Positions 36,348-48,800 of a DNA stretch of 64,000 nucleotides are shown here, piece after piece. Numbering within the stretch: the first letter of the stretch is position 1; every line of letters begins with the position of its first letter. The notes under the pieces are model-generated. The model was not told the origin of the DNA and made no database searches. It saw only the letters and a program-made list of their open reading frames with translations. Source of the DNA: Pseudisothecium myosuroides (Eukaryota; Streptophyta; Bryopsida; Hypnales; Lembophyllaceae); NCBI GenBank assembly GCA_951799445.1, contig OX637293.1:4464001-4528000 (forward strand). The letters run 5' to 3'. A program made the position numbers and the translations under genes.

Positions 36348-37741
36348 TATTAATACCACAAAAATTATTATTACTCAAAAATTTGCCATGTAGGTTGCCA
36401 CATAGGCATAATCTACCACACAGGTAGGGCTGCCACTTAAATAGACCTACCACACGGAAAGGACAACTACATCAATACATTAATTAACTAAACTCAATCA
36501 ATAAAGGTCCCAAAATAAGATTTCGGACTATCGAATTTGATATTATAAAAGCCAACACTTCATTCAAAATCATTCAATTCATTTTGCAATTTAACTTTGG
36601 ATGCCACTTGTCATGGTTTTTGATGAGAGGAGAAGACAAGGCCTTCATACTAGTAGGGTGATAGGAGGTAAGACAACCAATATGGAATAGGATAAGTAGG
36701 AGCTCAACTACTCATAGTTAAGTCACAACTTGAAGTAGGAATCATGGTTAAATTTGAATTTCAGACCTCATTTAGGCATAGTAGATTAATTTTTTTCAAA
36801 AAACTTTGAACTAAAAAAAGTTGAAAAATCATTCCAACATTCACCTCTGAAAACATGTTTGAGATTTAGAGATTCCTATCAAAAGTTATGGGTAAATTTC
36901 AAAGAGGGTTTGGAAGGGACATTTTCTTTGACAATTTCAAACAACCTCTCAGAAATTTGCCTATAACTTTTTATAGGAATCTCTAAATCTCAAATAAATT
37001 TTTGGAGATAAAATTTGGCATGATTTTCCAACTTTTTTTAGTTCAAAGTTTTTTGAAAAAGGTTGATCTACTATGCCTAAGTGAGGTTTGAAATTCAAAT
37101 TTAACTACAATTCTTACTTCAAGTTGTGATTTAACTATGAGTAGTTAAGCTTCTACTTATCCTATCCCATATTGGTTGTCTTACCTCCTACTACCCTACT
37201 AGTATAAAGGCCTTGTCTTCACCTCTCTTTGAACAATATGACAAGTGGCATCCAAAGTTCATTTGCAAAGTGAATTGTATGAATTTGAATAAAGTGTTGG
37301 CTTTCATAATATTAAATTTTAAAGTGCAAAATCTACTTTCAAAACTTCAAATTAATTTTAGGTATAAATTTGTTGGCTATTGATGCAACATCCTTACTTA
37401 CATGGCGGATTTTTAAAAAATAATGTTTTTTGTTATTATTATAATTATTACTATTAGTAATAATATTAATGTATTATTATTCATATTAATAACAATAACA
37501 ATAATATAGATTTTTTTAAACCATGTGTAGCAAATTAATATTAATTTGTCATTTTATCACATGTTCACCCTACCACGGCAGCTTACTTAAATACTTTCAT
37601 TTTATAAACAACATATTTTGTGTTATTCTATGTTGATCCAAAATCTGCTTTAGCATTATAGCCCTTTTCGCAATGCAGCCAGTTAGCCTCAACAGAATAC
37701 AACAGAAACAATGTTATTTTGGGCCCCCTTTTCTAATAGTG
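36130..37741. mobile_element. Non-autonomous CACTA foldback element with CAA duplication
   Basis: The ends are CACTACTAGAAAA and, inverted, CACTATTAGAAAA. Both are flanked by CAA (36127-36129 and 37742-37744), the 3-bp duplication expected of CACTA elements. Most of the interior is two imperfect inverted arms of roughly 400-800 bp meeting near 36940, sharing blocks such as CTCATTTAGGCATAGTAGAT, TTAACTATGAGTAGTTAAG-like and TATTGGTTGTCTTACCTCCT. No transposase is present. A TTA/ATT microsatellite lies at about 36311-36350. Confidence 0.8.
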
Positions 37742-37744
37742 CAA

Positions 37745-39980
37745 GGGTGCAATTTGATTGGATGGCATCTGCGCTACATAAGCTTCCTTCTTAGATTCAA
37801 AAAAAAATTGATGGAACTATTTTGAAAGGAGAGATGGTGATGTGGCTTCTTTCAGATAGTCTAGTAGATTTTAGCACCAATTTGAGGGATGCTTGTCATC
37901 CCAATGTCTTATCTTCCCGCCAATCCTGAACCCTTCAACTCTCTAAAATCTTTGGATTAAGTCGTTCTTTCCTCTTACATATTTTCTATACGCATTAAGA
38001 TGATCAAGAATGTTTTAAATCCATTTTTGTTGTAGTTCAAAAAGATAGAATGAATCAAAAATTAAAAGAAAATCAAAATTGTTCCTTAAAGTCGTAAGGA
38101 TGCTCTAAAAAAGCTTTGTTTTTTTACTGGTTTTGGTATTATTAGAGGTTTTGGTTTGATGTTTTAATTTTGTTTTGTTCTTGGTTTTGTTTTGTTTGAT
38201 TTTTATTTTGTTCTAGTCTTAGTCTCTGGTTTTGGTTTGTTAAAGATTTAGTACTTTTTTGTTTACACTTTTACTTTTCTTTCTATTATATTTTTTCTAT
38301 TTTTTTTGTGCTTTTAATTTGCATTTTGTTTTTGTTTTTTACTTTCTCCATACTTTGGCTTTTTAGGGGGGGATATACTGAAGAAAGAAAGCATAGGGGT
38401 GAAAGAGATTTTGTTTTTTGCTTTATCTATCTCTTTAGGGGACATTACTACAAGTGTTATATCCCTTGGACATCAAATGTTTGGCAGAGAGAAGGTTGCT
38501 TCAATAATCAAAGTAGTCCAAAAGGATCAATAAGAGGATTTTGGAGTTGAATACATCGCTTGGTGATTGAAATGGCACTCATATTCATCAAAGGGTGGCA
38601 CCAAATGACGATCTTTTGTACACAAATATAATGACTTCTTTATGTAGGAGAAGTAGTTATTTAGGTTGCATAAAAATTACACTTAGTTTATTATATTGTA
38701 ATGTGGGTGGAAGACAAGCATGACAAACGCTTACAAAATGACATGAAAATGTAATAGAACAAATTGAGGATCCATAGATGTTGTAGAGTTGAAGTTAATT
38801 CTTTGAAAATTGTTAGAAACTAATGCAACACAACTTTTTTAGAATGGTATTTCATGTACAAGCTTTTTCCAAAAATGTAATATAAAAAAGATTAATTTAT
38901 TTTGTAACATTTTCAAGTTCACTGTATAGTTTCAAAGTTACAATGGAAGTCTTGGTTGAAGAAAATGTAATTTTATTTTATACTTATACTTTATGATTTT
39001 ATTGATGAAAAAAATATTGCCCCCCTCCCCCTAATTTTTTGAAGTAGCATTTTTCAATGGTTTACAAGCCAAGTGCAATGTTGCACCGTTCTAGTGCAAA
39101 ATTGTCCAAGTGAACATAACTTTAGTATAGCTTTGCGAATTCATGAATGGATGCAGTAAATGCCAAATCTCTTTTTATCAACGTTCCAATAGACTGATTG
39201 ATTTGGATTCTTTTTATTTAAGCTAAAACAAAAATTAATTGGATAAGCATACAAAATAAATGATTTGGATGGCCTAAGAGGAATTGGGACAAAGGAGTTT
39301 CTATAAAAAGATTAAAAATGTTGTAGAAAATGATACTCTAGCACAAGCCTAAAGTGATTGGATACCATACCATCCTACTCAATTCCAAAGTCTTCTTCAT
39401 CAAACGGTTGAAGGTTACACCAATTACTAGATGCCATGTGACACTTTTTTATATTGAATTTGATCTTTTGTAGGATAGTTGTTATTTATCAACATCCTCT
39501 TGAGACATGCATAATTGAATTACACTAATTTGTCTTATTGGTGGGGAAGGAGGGAATTAGCATCACCTAGACTAAAATTAGTGTCATCTAAAAAATTCAT
39601 TTTACTAGAATTAAAACAAAAGAGTAATATTTCAAGATGCACTAGTTCAAAATAGTATGACTTTGGTAAATCACTGCCACACACATTATTTAGACAAATA
39701 AGTGTATCCTCAATGCATTCTTCATTTACAATGATCTCCACATCAATATTATGATATTTTATTATTATTATTTTGGAAATGCAGTAATTTAAAAGTTCAT
39801 AACAAATTCATACTTTGTCACAAAAACATAATTCCATTGCCTTTTTGTGCTATTCTAAAAATTTGTGTCTAAAAATTTAGTACTTCCTCAAGCCTCCAAG
39901 GAATCTATTCAAAACATATGTGATTAGATTAGGATGACACTTATGCTTTAATCCCTTAAGGACGAGATTTGTTGCCAAGT
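37745..39980. other. Intergenic, T/G-rich low-complexity stretch, no gene
   Basis: From about 38120 to 38340 the + strand is dominated by TTTTGGTTTTG-like sequence. ORFs here (under 85 codons) are products of that composition. Nothing else is recognisable. Confidence 0.45.
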
Positions 39981-39986
39981 TGTTAA

Positions 39987-40910
39987 CCCCTAAAGGCCCA
40001 AGGTCTTTTTTTTGCCAAAAAACACTGAAAACTGCCATTTCTATAGCAAAAAGTAAAAAAAAATTAAAATTTTTTTTCACATCTAACCATAGGATCTTAC
40101 ACCTAATTGGTATGAGAATATGTGGAAAAAATTTCAGAATTTTTGATCGCACAGATTGCAGGACATCTGAGTTTAAAGTGGAAAAAACAAGTTTTTCAGC
40201 ACATTGCAAGACCAGATTTTTTGACTTTAAACATTTTTAACTTAAAATTTTTGCACTACAGCGTTTTGAGCTTTAAATCTTTATAGTGAAGAATTGAGTT
40301 GAGAGTCTAGGAAAAAAAATTCAAAAAAACTTAATTATCATTCTTAAAAAAATTGTTAAGTAGAAGTAGGTACAAGATAGAAGGAAAATCTAAAATATTC
40401 ATATATTTTAGATGGAATTAAAATGCACTAATCCCAATGGTGAGATTGTTCTAGTAAGTAAACTAAACCATTCCCAAAAAAAAAATTGAAAAATTACAAA
40501 AAATGCATTCCGAAATGAATCCTACAAGTTATTTTTTTCAAGAAGATGCTCTAACTGCCCGAAAAACAAGAATGTCCATAACTTCCTCATAACAAATCCA
40601 AATGAAATGAATCAAAGCTTTCCAGATAGAAAAAAATATAATCTATGAGAAAAAAAATATTTAAAAAAAAAATTCAAATTTTTGTCCATTTTTTTTTGCT
40701 GCCCGGGCTGCCCCCCATCCCCTGTTTTCAGCTTATTTGGTCATAACTTTTTTTCCTGAGCACCGATTGAGAAAAAAATTATATTCCCACAAAGCTTATC
40801 AGTTTTTCTATCTCCAAAAAAAAATTCAAAAAATCAGAACACAATTTCAGCCCGTAGGTACCTGTCCGAAAACGCATTTGTCCCCCGAAGGAACAATGGG
40901 CTTTTAGGGG
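39987..40910. mobile_element. TTAA-flanked piggyBac-like element, copy C
   Basis: The 924-bp element starts CCCCTAAAGGCCC and ends (inverted) CCCCTAAAAGCCC, with TTAA at 39983-39986 and 40911-40914. The interior is closest to copy F. A shared C-rich core (GCTGCCCGGGCTGCCC) lies near 40700. Confidence 0.8.
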
Positions 40911-41661
40911 TTAAATATCATATCTAAGCTAAATGTGGATTATTAGATTGTGTTCAAATATCAATCTTATATTTTTATTACTTAAAAATATGAGTTGTAT
41001 TTGAATCTGAGAAATTTCAATTTGTTTTATAAAAAATTATAATTGTTATAATTTTTGTTGCAAAAAATGGAAATAAACAAGTGAAAATAGAAAAAACAAT
41101 CCAAATTATTTGAAATTTTTCAAGAGTTATAAGTAGCTATAAGATTACAAGCTAGCAAACCAAATTTATCCTTTTATTTAATTGATGTATAATATTTTGG
41201 TATATTTGGTTGGTGGAATTTTTTTTCCTATTTATGTTGTTTTTTCAAAAAATTGATGAAAAAATCAATTTTTAATTTTTTAGAGTTAAAGGTAAGAATA
41301 AAATTATATCAATTCAAACATATATTAGAATAATATGGAATTTTTACCATAAATGAAGTTTAAAATGAAAAATCTAATTTTGTAATTTCAATTTCATTTT
41401 CAATTTTAAGAGAAGAAAATATGAATGAAAAACATATCATACTATATTATTTGGATTCTAACACATTGAGCTTGCAATAGCAATTTATTTTTTAATTTTT
41501 TAATTTTTTCAAAATTTGAAGATGAAATATAAAGATATCTTATCAAACTTCATTTTCTTAGCTTAATCAAATACTAGAAATGGTTGTATTGAAAGTTATA
41601 ATCAAAATTGATCAAGGCGCATCTATTTTTCAAATGCACAAACCTGTGGAGGTTAACTCAA

Positions 41662-42229
41662 CCCCTAAAGGACCAGAGGGGTGTCCAAATCTCCAAAATT
41701 GTAAAGATCTATTATAAAATGCAACTTAGAAGAATATTTTAATGATGACTCTTAAACAATAGATGTAAAATGCTATTTATAGATCACATCTATACGGGTA
41801 GATCAACAAAAATATATACCAATATTTTTCAATAAAATTTGAAGCCAGAAATTGGAAATTCCTTCTATAATCAATTGTAGATTGAATATTTATGATTTTT
41901 AAAATATATTTTTTTCTATAAGTTTAAAATATTGAGTTCTAATTATAGTGATTTTTGAAGATTTTTATTTGATTTTTTGATTCAAGTCATTTTTGAAGGG
42001 TCATTTTTTGAACTGGAAAAGTTACTTTTTGAGGCTAGACCTCCCGATACCTTTTGAATTATAGAATATTTGCAAAGCAAAATCTTCATAATTTGAACCG
42101 TACAAATGTTAAAGAACTAATATAAGAGTCTTAAAAAAAATTGATGGATGAAAAAATGCATTTCAGTGAGCTCGGGACGTGTTTCCGTTCATTCATTGTT
42201 CAAAATCTGCACTCATGGTCCTTTAGGGG
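41662..42229. mobile_element. piggyBac-like element, copy D
   Basis: This 568-bp element has 14-bp perfect terminal repeats, CCCCTAAAGGACCA. The left flank is TCAA (one change from TTAA) and the right flank is TTAA. The interior differs from the 0.92-kb group. Confidence 0.75.
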
Positions 42230-42718
42230 TTAAGGTATATGTATCTATAAGCAACATTGCCAAAAATGTAACACCTCTAAGAGAATCAAAGAGCATCACA
42301 AAAACCTATTGTAGGTATTGATTTAATAAGATGTACACAATCAAAACATGACTATGAGAGCCTATTGTTTGGTTCCGGTATAATTTGAAACAATACTTAG
42401 AAAGTTCATAATTTCTACCCTCTGCAATGAAATTCCAATTCATTTGTTTAAAAAAAAAAATTCATAACTTACTCACATGGTGTTTAAATTATCTATACCT
42501 TAAATTAAGTTGTTTGTTTTGTTTGTTTTGTTTATTTGATTGATATAGTGTGATTTAGAAACTGTGAGTCCCCGACCGTCTTCTTGGTATCAATGTTGGA
42601 AAGCTCTATGCAAGGAGGAGGTGCATGGACTTTGTTTTGTAGCATTTAGACGCATAGTGTGAAAGATATGGATTTTAGAATTATTTTGGAATTAAAATTT
42701 TGAATTGTTATCTTTATT

Positions 42719-42870
42719 TTGAAAAAGACATACTGTAACTTTCACATTGCATGTCCAAACGCCACAAAACAAAGCCCTTGCACTCCTTTGTGCTCTCTCC
42801 AAAAAGGGGTGCACAATGCACAGGCCTTGTTTTGTGGCATTTGGACCTTCGTGAATTTCAAAGTTTTTAT
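42719..42870. repeat. Imperfect hairpin around a CCACAAAACAA motif
   Basis: Arms of roughly 50 nt pair across a short loop near 42795. The left arm has TGTCCAAACGCCACAAAACA and the right arm, inverted, GGTCCAAATGCCACAAAACA. Related single copies of the motif occur near 42625 and 44200, so this is probably a local duplication of a dispersed repeat. Confidence 0.55.
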
Positions 42871-43254
42871 GAATCAAAAATTAAAAAATTATTTTTATTT
42901 TTATTTTCTTATATTGTGGAAACATCCAACAACGCTAAGATATGAGCGTGTGAGCATGAGCTTAAGAGCATTGAGCAGGGATTGTGTGAGCGTAGAGCCT
43001 AGAAATTTAAAATAAGATGTAATTTCTAAATTTTTTTGGTTAAAAATTAAAAAAATTATTATTTTTAAACAAAATCTACTATATTGAAAAAAATAAGACC
43101 TATTTCCACAAAATCCATGACCGTGGATTTTAGATTTAAAAGCCTAACAAGTTGATGCTATCACATGTTTTGAAATTTACATCACGTTCTAAGAAGCCCT
43201 CCTAAGGTGGACTGATCAAGTGAGAGTATAAATAATTTATTATTTTACTATTTT

Positions 43255-43952
43255 TAGTAAATTTTAGTACCTATTACCATGGGTCTATTATCGTTGACCT
43301 ATTACCATGGTTATATAGAATTCAAATTTTAATTTTTAGTACTGTCAAGAATATTAGAAGTATATACTATAAAGACGAAGAATTCAATATATGTTAAAGA
43401 CGAATAGAGATGGAAATAAATTTTTATATAGAACATTGATTGATCTTTGTCTTGTAGCAACATGGTTCTTCCCTCTTGATTTGCAGGTCGGTGGACTTGA
43501 TTAGATTTTAGAAAAAAAAACTTACTGCTAGGAATTCATTATGTATGGAAAGAGCTAAGCCGCACTGAGTTTCACTTCTGTTGATCACTATTTTATAGTA
43601 GCGGAGATCCTCTTGGGGCCAATGGAGGGGTACTTAAACTCTTATCTTGATGAACTAGCAACTAGACTTGTTAAGATTTTGGAAGAAAATATTTGGTTGA
43701 TAGGTATTATTTTTGTAAGGAATGAGCTTAGTTACACCAAATTGTTGATTAGTTGATCATTATCCTTTTGTGGGACCTCCTGAGGGATCCAACTCTTCCG
43801 TCTTGATCTGATGGTCGTTTGTAAGAAAAATAAACCCTCTTGTTGTTTAAAAACTCTCGGCACCAAGAGGTCCCAAGCAACAAGAGTTTTTTTTCTTATT
43901 ACATGCTAGATTGTTCAAGGGACTATGGTAATAGGTACTAAAATTTATTTAA
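43255..43952. mobile_element. Candidate element with ~30-bp inverted ends
   Basis: AAATTTTAGTACCTATTACC near 43258 is mirrored by GGTAATAGGTACTAAAATTT ending near 43946. A direct repeat AGATGTAATTTCTAAA flanks the whole at about 43016 and 43980. No ORF of note lies inside. The superfamily is not assigned. Confidence 0.5.
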
Positions 43953-44528
43953 AATAGTAAATTTTGACCAAAATTTTTAGATGTAATTTCTAAAAAGTTG
44001 TATATTCACAAGCTCATAAGCTCACCCTCACCCTCATTGAATAGCAACCATGTGGCAACATCATAGGGCACACTAGTCTATTCTTAAAATTAGGTTGTTT
44101 GTTTTATACATTGAAATCTAAAAAACTGCTTTAGTCCCCTGGTCGTATTTTGGTACCGTATGAAATTTCTTTGCAAAGAAGGCCAGAAAAATGCGCAGAC
44201 TTGTTTTGTGGAGTTTGAACCTACGGTGTAAAAGTTATGGATTTTGGTCAAGTTTCAATATTTGTCGTAATTTTTTGAAATTTTTAGTAATTAGTGAAGC
44301 TAAAAAACACATTAGCTTTCTGGAAATATAATTTTTATTTCAATTGGTGCCCGAGGGCAAAAATTATGGCATAAAAAACCCATATTTTAGTTCGGTGGAT
44401 AAGACCCCCCCATAACCCCTTAAATCAAAAGATTTTAAAATTATATTTTTATGTACGTGAGAAGCTTTCATTCATTCTATTTGAGTTTATTAGGTGAAAG
44501 TTATAGACAATCTTGTTTTGGGGGCAAT

Positions 44529-44680
44529 TAGAGCATCTTCTTGAAAAAACGCATGTGTTTTAAGTAAAATTTTGCTGAAAATCTCTTTAAAGGTCATTAC
44601 TTAAAATCATATGTCTAGAACTATACTTAAAAACTCACTTAAAACATCCCTTTTTCTTGTTGTGAATACTACAAAAATAT
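44529..44680. repeat. Inverted copy of the 5.4-kb CACTA-type repeat
   Basis: Read on the minus strand it begins CACAACAAGAAAAAGGGATG and follows the 5396-5510 segment closely to AAAACACATG. The first bases (CACAA rather than CACTA) have decayed if this was a CACTA end. Confidence 0.6.
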
Positions 44681-44811
44681 TATTTTTAGGAAAAGGTGCT
44701 CCAACCATGCTGAATTACTTATATTGATGGTTTTGGGTGTTTTCAGCGAAGTCAACTTTGAAGTTCCAATCGTAAGTTACTTTCATCGCATGACGCTAAA
44801 CTCTTCCCACA

Positions 44812-45030
44812 AAGTGGGCCATGCAAAGTGAATTTGTCCTTGGGGAAAACGCAAAATTTTTTTATTTGCCATATTTGATAAAATTTGAAATTTTTGAATT
44901 CATATTTGCAACCAAAGTCCCCAAATTAGATAGGAGAGGTGAAGAACATAAAATTAACAGGGCACAAAAGAGGGGGCTTCTTTTTTACAATACCCCGCAC
45001 AACACAAAATTTAGCTTGCATGGCCCACTT
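44812..45030. mobile_element. MITE with AAGTGGGCCATGCAA ends
   Basis: The 219-bp element begins AAGTGGGCCATGCAAAGTGA and ends, inverted, AAGTGGGCCATGCAAGCTAA. Its core is the GAATTCATATTTGCAA core of the element at 22478-22713, but the terminal repeats are quite different. Confidence 0.75.
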
Positions 45031-45896
45031 CATTGGACTACTTTAGCGTCTTGCACTACATTCTTTTTGGAGCGATTTTTTGCTCAAAAGTGATAAATTT
45101 TTTCTTCCAAGGAACATTTGGCAAAATATTCTTGCTTTATAGTGGATAGAATCACTAATTTGCTACCAGATCTTGGGACGGTATTGCTCAATTTTGGATG
45201 AATGTACATCATTTTGGATGAATAAATAAAATTTCATCCATAAATTGCAAGTTTCATCCATTTCTAGTGGATGTAAATAACTTCATCACTTTCTGCACTG
45301 CCTAAAAATAAAAGTGAAGAAAAACAACTGGTCTTGAGTGCACTTTCATTTGCCACCAGCGAACTGTTGAAATTCCGGTCAGGGGCGGTTGCGCCAAGGC
45401 CCGGCCCACCCTGCCGCGCGTCCGCGTCACGTCCACAGGGCTGCTGCTTTCCCTTCCCCGTCGACACGTGGTGTCTTCCCACTGGCAGATGAAAGATGCG
45501 CATGCTCCACCGTTTTCCCTATTGTTCGAACTTCTCCCGCACTGGCTATGGCCGATGCATGGCTATGGTGGACTCGACGATCTCGAACCTGGCAATCATC
45601 TTGTGGCTCTCGAAGGTTCCTCAAATTTCTCGATCTCCTCGCTCTGTATCGCACCCAGCTTTGTGTGTGAGAATTTTTTTTGGAACTCATTCTTGCCTTC
45701 TGTGCTTGGCTATGGCGGACACGATTTCCAGTTTGCGCATGCGGCCCTAACACAAAATCGGTGGAATATTGATACTTTCTTTGTAGGTCTGCGGTAGCAC
45801 AATGAATTTCCTGCGGTGGTGGAGTGTTTGGCTCATTTTGTAGTTCGGAGAGTGGAAAGTGGGTTGGATTTGGAGCAAATAGGGCTCGGTTGCGAC

Positions 45897-48800
45897 ATGG
45901 CGGCTTCCATCTCGGGTTTGGTCGCGCAAAAGCCGTGGGATCCATCCGGTTTTTCTCAGAGTGCAAAGCAAAGGAGGTCGAAGCTTCAGGTATGGAGTAG
46001 CAAGAAGTTCATTTTTGGAGTTTTTTTGGTTCAGTTGACTGATTCTTAGCTCATAGTAAGAATTGAGTGACCAAGGAGCCTGTTTTAGAAAAGGCGGCGT
46101 CTCGGAGGAATCTCATGGATTTTTTGAAGTGCGAAATGAGACCTTCATCTTCTGTGAACTAGTCATAAGCTGATTAATGCGCAGAAGCTCATCAATTTTA
46201 TTTATACTGGATAATTTTTTTCACACGAATAGAAAATGAAGCACTCCGATTGTTGATGTAGAACGATGTCGTGAGGGGCTGCGTCCTGCTTTGGACTAGG
46301 GTTTTACCGAAGGCTTTAGAGATTGTAATCTCGAAAGTCTTTGATTAATCAAGCATGCAACAGTTTGTTTGCAATTTTGATTGTGATAACATAGTGAACC
46401 TCATCTCTCACATTCGCATGTGGCATTGGCGACTATCATGAAGGAAACCGAACTGTCCACGAAAATTTAAACCAGGGGATCCGGTAATGGATGGTTTCAG
46501 TTGACCTTTATATTCGCCATCTTAAAATTTATTTGAATGTGTTTTGCAGAATTCGTTCAAAGGTGATGAGGTGAAACTGAACTGTAGATTCATTAGTCGT
46601 CGGAAAGCGCAGCTCTCTCAATGTGTGTCTGTTCTGGAGAAGCCGATCGGCAAAGCAGGAAACATTGGTCCAACAGGTGGGAATGGGCACTTAAATCCCG
46701 CTATAGCAGCTTTAGAACGACTCATTCAGCAGGCGCAGTGGCAGGAAGAGAAGACATCTGATCCAAATTTCCGAAATGGAAAAGGGATTGAGCATACCGT
46801 AAATGAGCTTGAATTGGACCTTAATATTGTCCTCAACGCTTTGAAAGCCAAAGAGGCAGAGCTTGGGGAAGCTGAACAGGCTGTGAGGGCTGACCAATGG
46901 GATGTGCAAAGAACACGGTCGGCATTGCTAAACAGAGAGGAGGAACTGGAAGCTGCCTACAAAAGCCACTCGATTAAGCAGGAAGAGCTTCAACGTGCAC
47001 ATGAGGTCTTTTTGTCTAGAAGCCAAGCGTTAAGAACTGCGGAAGAGGTGAGCAATCTGTCAGTCTTAGGTTTTCTATTGCAGTTTTCCTCTGTTGTTTT
47101 ATAGATACCATTGCGGGCAATGCTGAGGACTGGTCTCCCATTTTCTGACGGATCATGTTGAACATTTTGGGTCATGATGTGGGTCACACTATTTTTATTG
47201 AACGTTTTTGTTTTGTTGCTCCGAGTTAGCATGGTGCTTCAATTGATTATATGTTATGAGTATTTATGTTGAAATCGTGATGGAGAGCAGACCTTTACGA
47301 CCTGACCCTCTTGTTCTTACTTCTTTTGTATTGAATGTTTTAGCTAAGATGATACTGGATGCTGTAAGATCTTCTTTGTGAATGAGGAAATTTGGGTGTT
47401 GTAATTAGGGTTTCCCACATGAAAGAACTTTTTTGACAAGGTTATGTGTGATTAGTCTGTACTGTGAGAGCATTTCGAAGGGCCTAGTACGCTTTAGAGC
47501 TTGTTATTACCTAGATATTTGTATTAATGGTTTGATGAACTCGTGTAGGTGGTCAATCAAAATAAAGCTGAATTAGAAGATGCGCAAAAAGAGCTAGCCA
47601 AGAAACAAGATGATCTTAGACAACTCCAAAATCAGTTATTAGAGAAAGACGAAGCTCTTGAGGAGGTAACCGCAAATCTCACTTCGAAAGAACTCGAGCT
47701 TCAGCGAACAAAGGATCTTGTTTCCACGAAGGCGGCTGACAATGAGTCGCTGCAAGCATCTTTACTGGACAAGGATTCTGACTTGGGAAAATTGCGAGAA
47801 GACAGGGATTGGAAGCAAGACATGCTGCGTAAGTTGGAAGCTGAGTTAGAAGAGAGGACCGAGGCGTGGTCAAGTGCACAGGATGATTTGAGAAGCTTGG
47901 AACAAGAATTGACCAGCAGTAAGGTCAGAGGAAAAGCCCGTCTAACTGAGCTTTCGCAACTCAAAGTCTTGCTCACCGAGGTGCAGGCGGAACTTTCGGA
48001 ATCCCAATCGACGGTAGCCAGTCTTCGTCAATCTGTTGATGAGCAGAACAAGTTGATTGAGCATCAAGAGAAGGATCTTGCATCTAAGAGAGCCATGTTA
48101 GCTTCTTTGGAGAAGAATCTGGAATCTGCTCAGAACGTGCTTGAGAAGGAGCAAGAACACACTAGGCTTGCCAGGTTATCTTACGAAGCTCTTCAAGAAG
48201 AGCTTCGACGGGATAAGGAGGCCAATTTTGAATTGCAGGCAGCCCTATCAACCGAGAAGCGTAGGGTACAAGAATTAATTCAAGAGTTGAATGTCTCGAC
48301 GAGGCTCTTGCAGGAAAGGGATTCACTACTCTCTGATACAGAGCTAGCTTTGCAGTTGAAGGAAACTGAGTTGGTGGGTACCAAGTTGGAGTTGCAGAAC
48401 TTTAAGTCTGAGCTTTTTTCAGTGAAATTAGCTCTGAACCAGAAGGATATTCAACTTCAAGCAGCTCAGGAATCCTTGAAGTCGTTGCAAGAGGAGGTGA
48501 TGCATGCCAGAGGCCTACTGCAAACCAAGGAGGATCAGCTATCTAAAGTATCGCTGCTTTTGAGGAAAAAGGAAGAAGAGGTTGCCGTTCTACGGGTTGG
48601 CTTAAATGACAGCCATTTGCAGCTCAACCAGGCCACATCTGTGGTAGAACAAATCACTGAACTTTCTCGAGCACTTGTTCAGGACTCAAGTTCAAGACAG
48701 GATGTTTTGGAAGAGTCAATGCTTATGCGAAAAACATCAGAACTTGTTTCCACAAAACGAGCACTCTTCGAGTCTCAATTGCAAGTAGAGCATTTACAGG

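Noticed and set aside
45389..45971. Minus-strand 179-codon ORF and plus-strand ORFs before the coiled-coil gene
   Set aside because: They overlap the promoter, leader and exon 1 of the coiled-coil gene in other frames and show no family resemblance.
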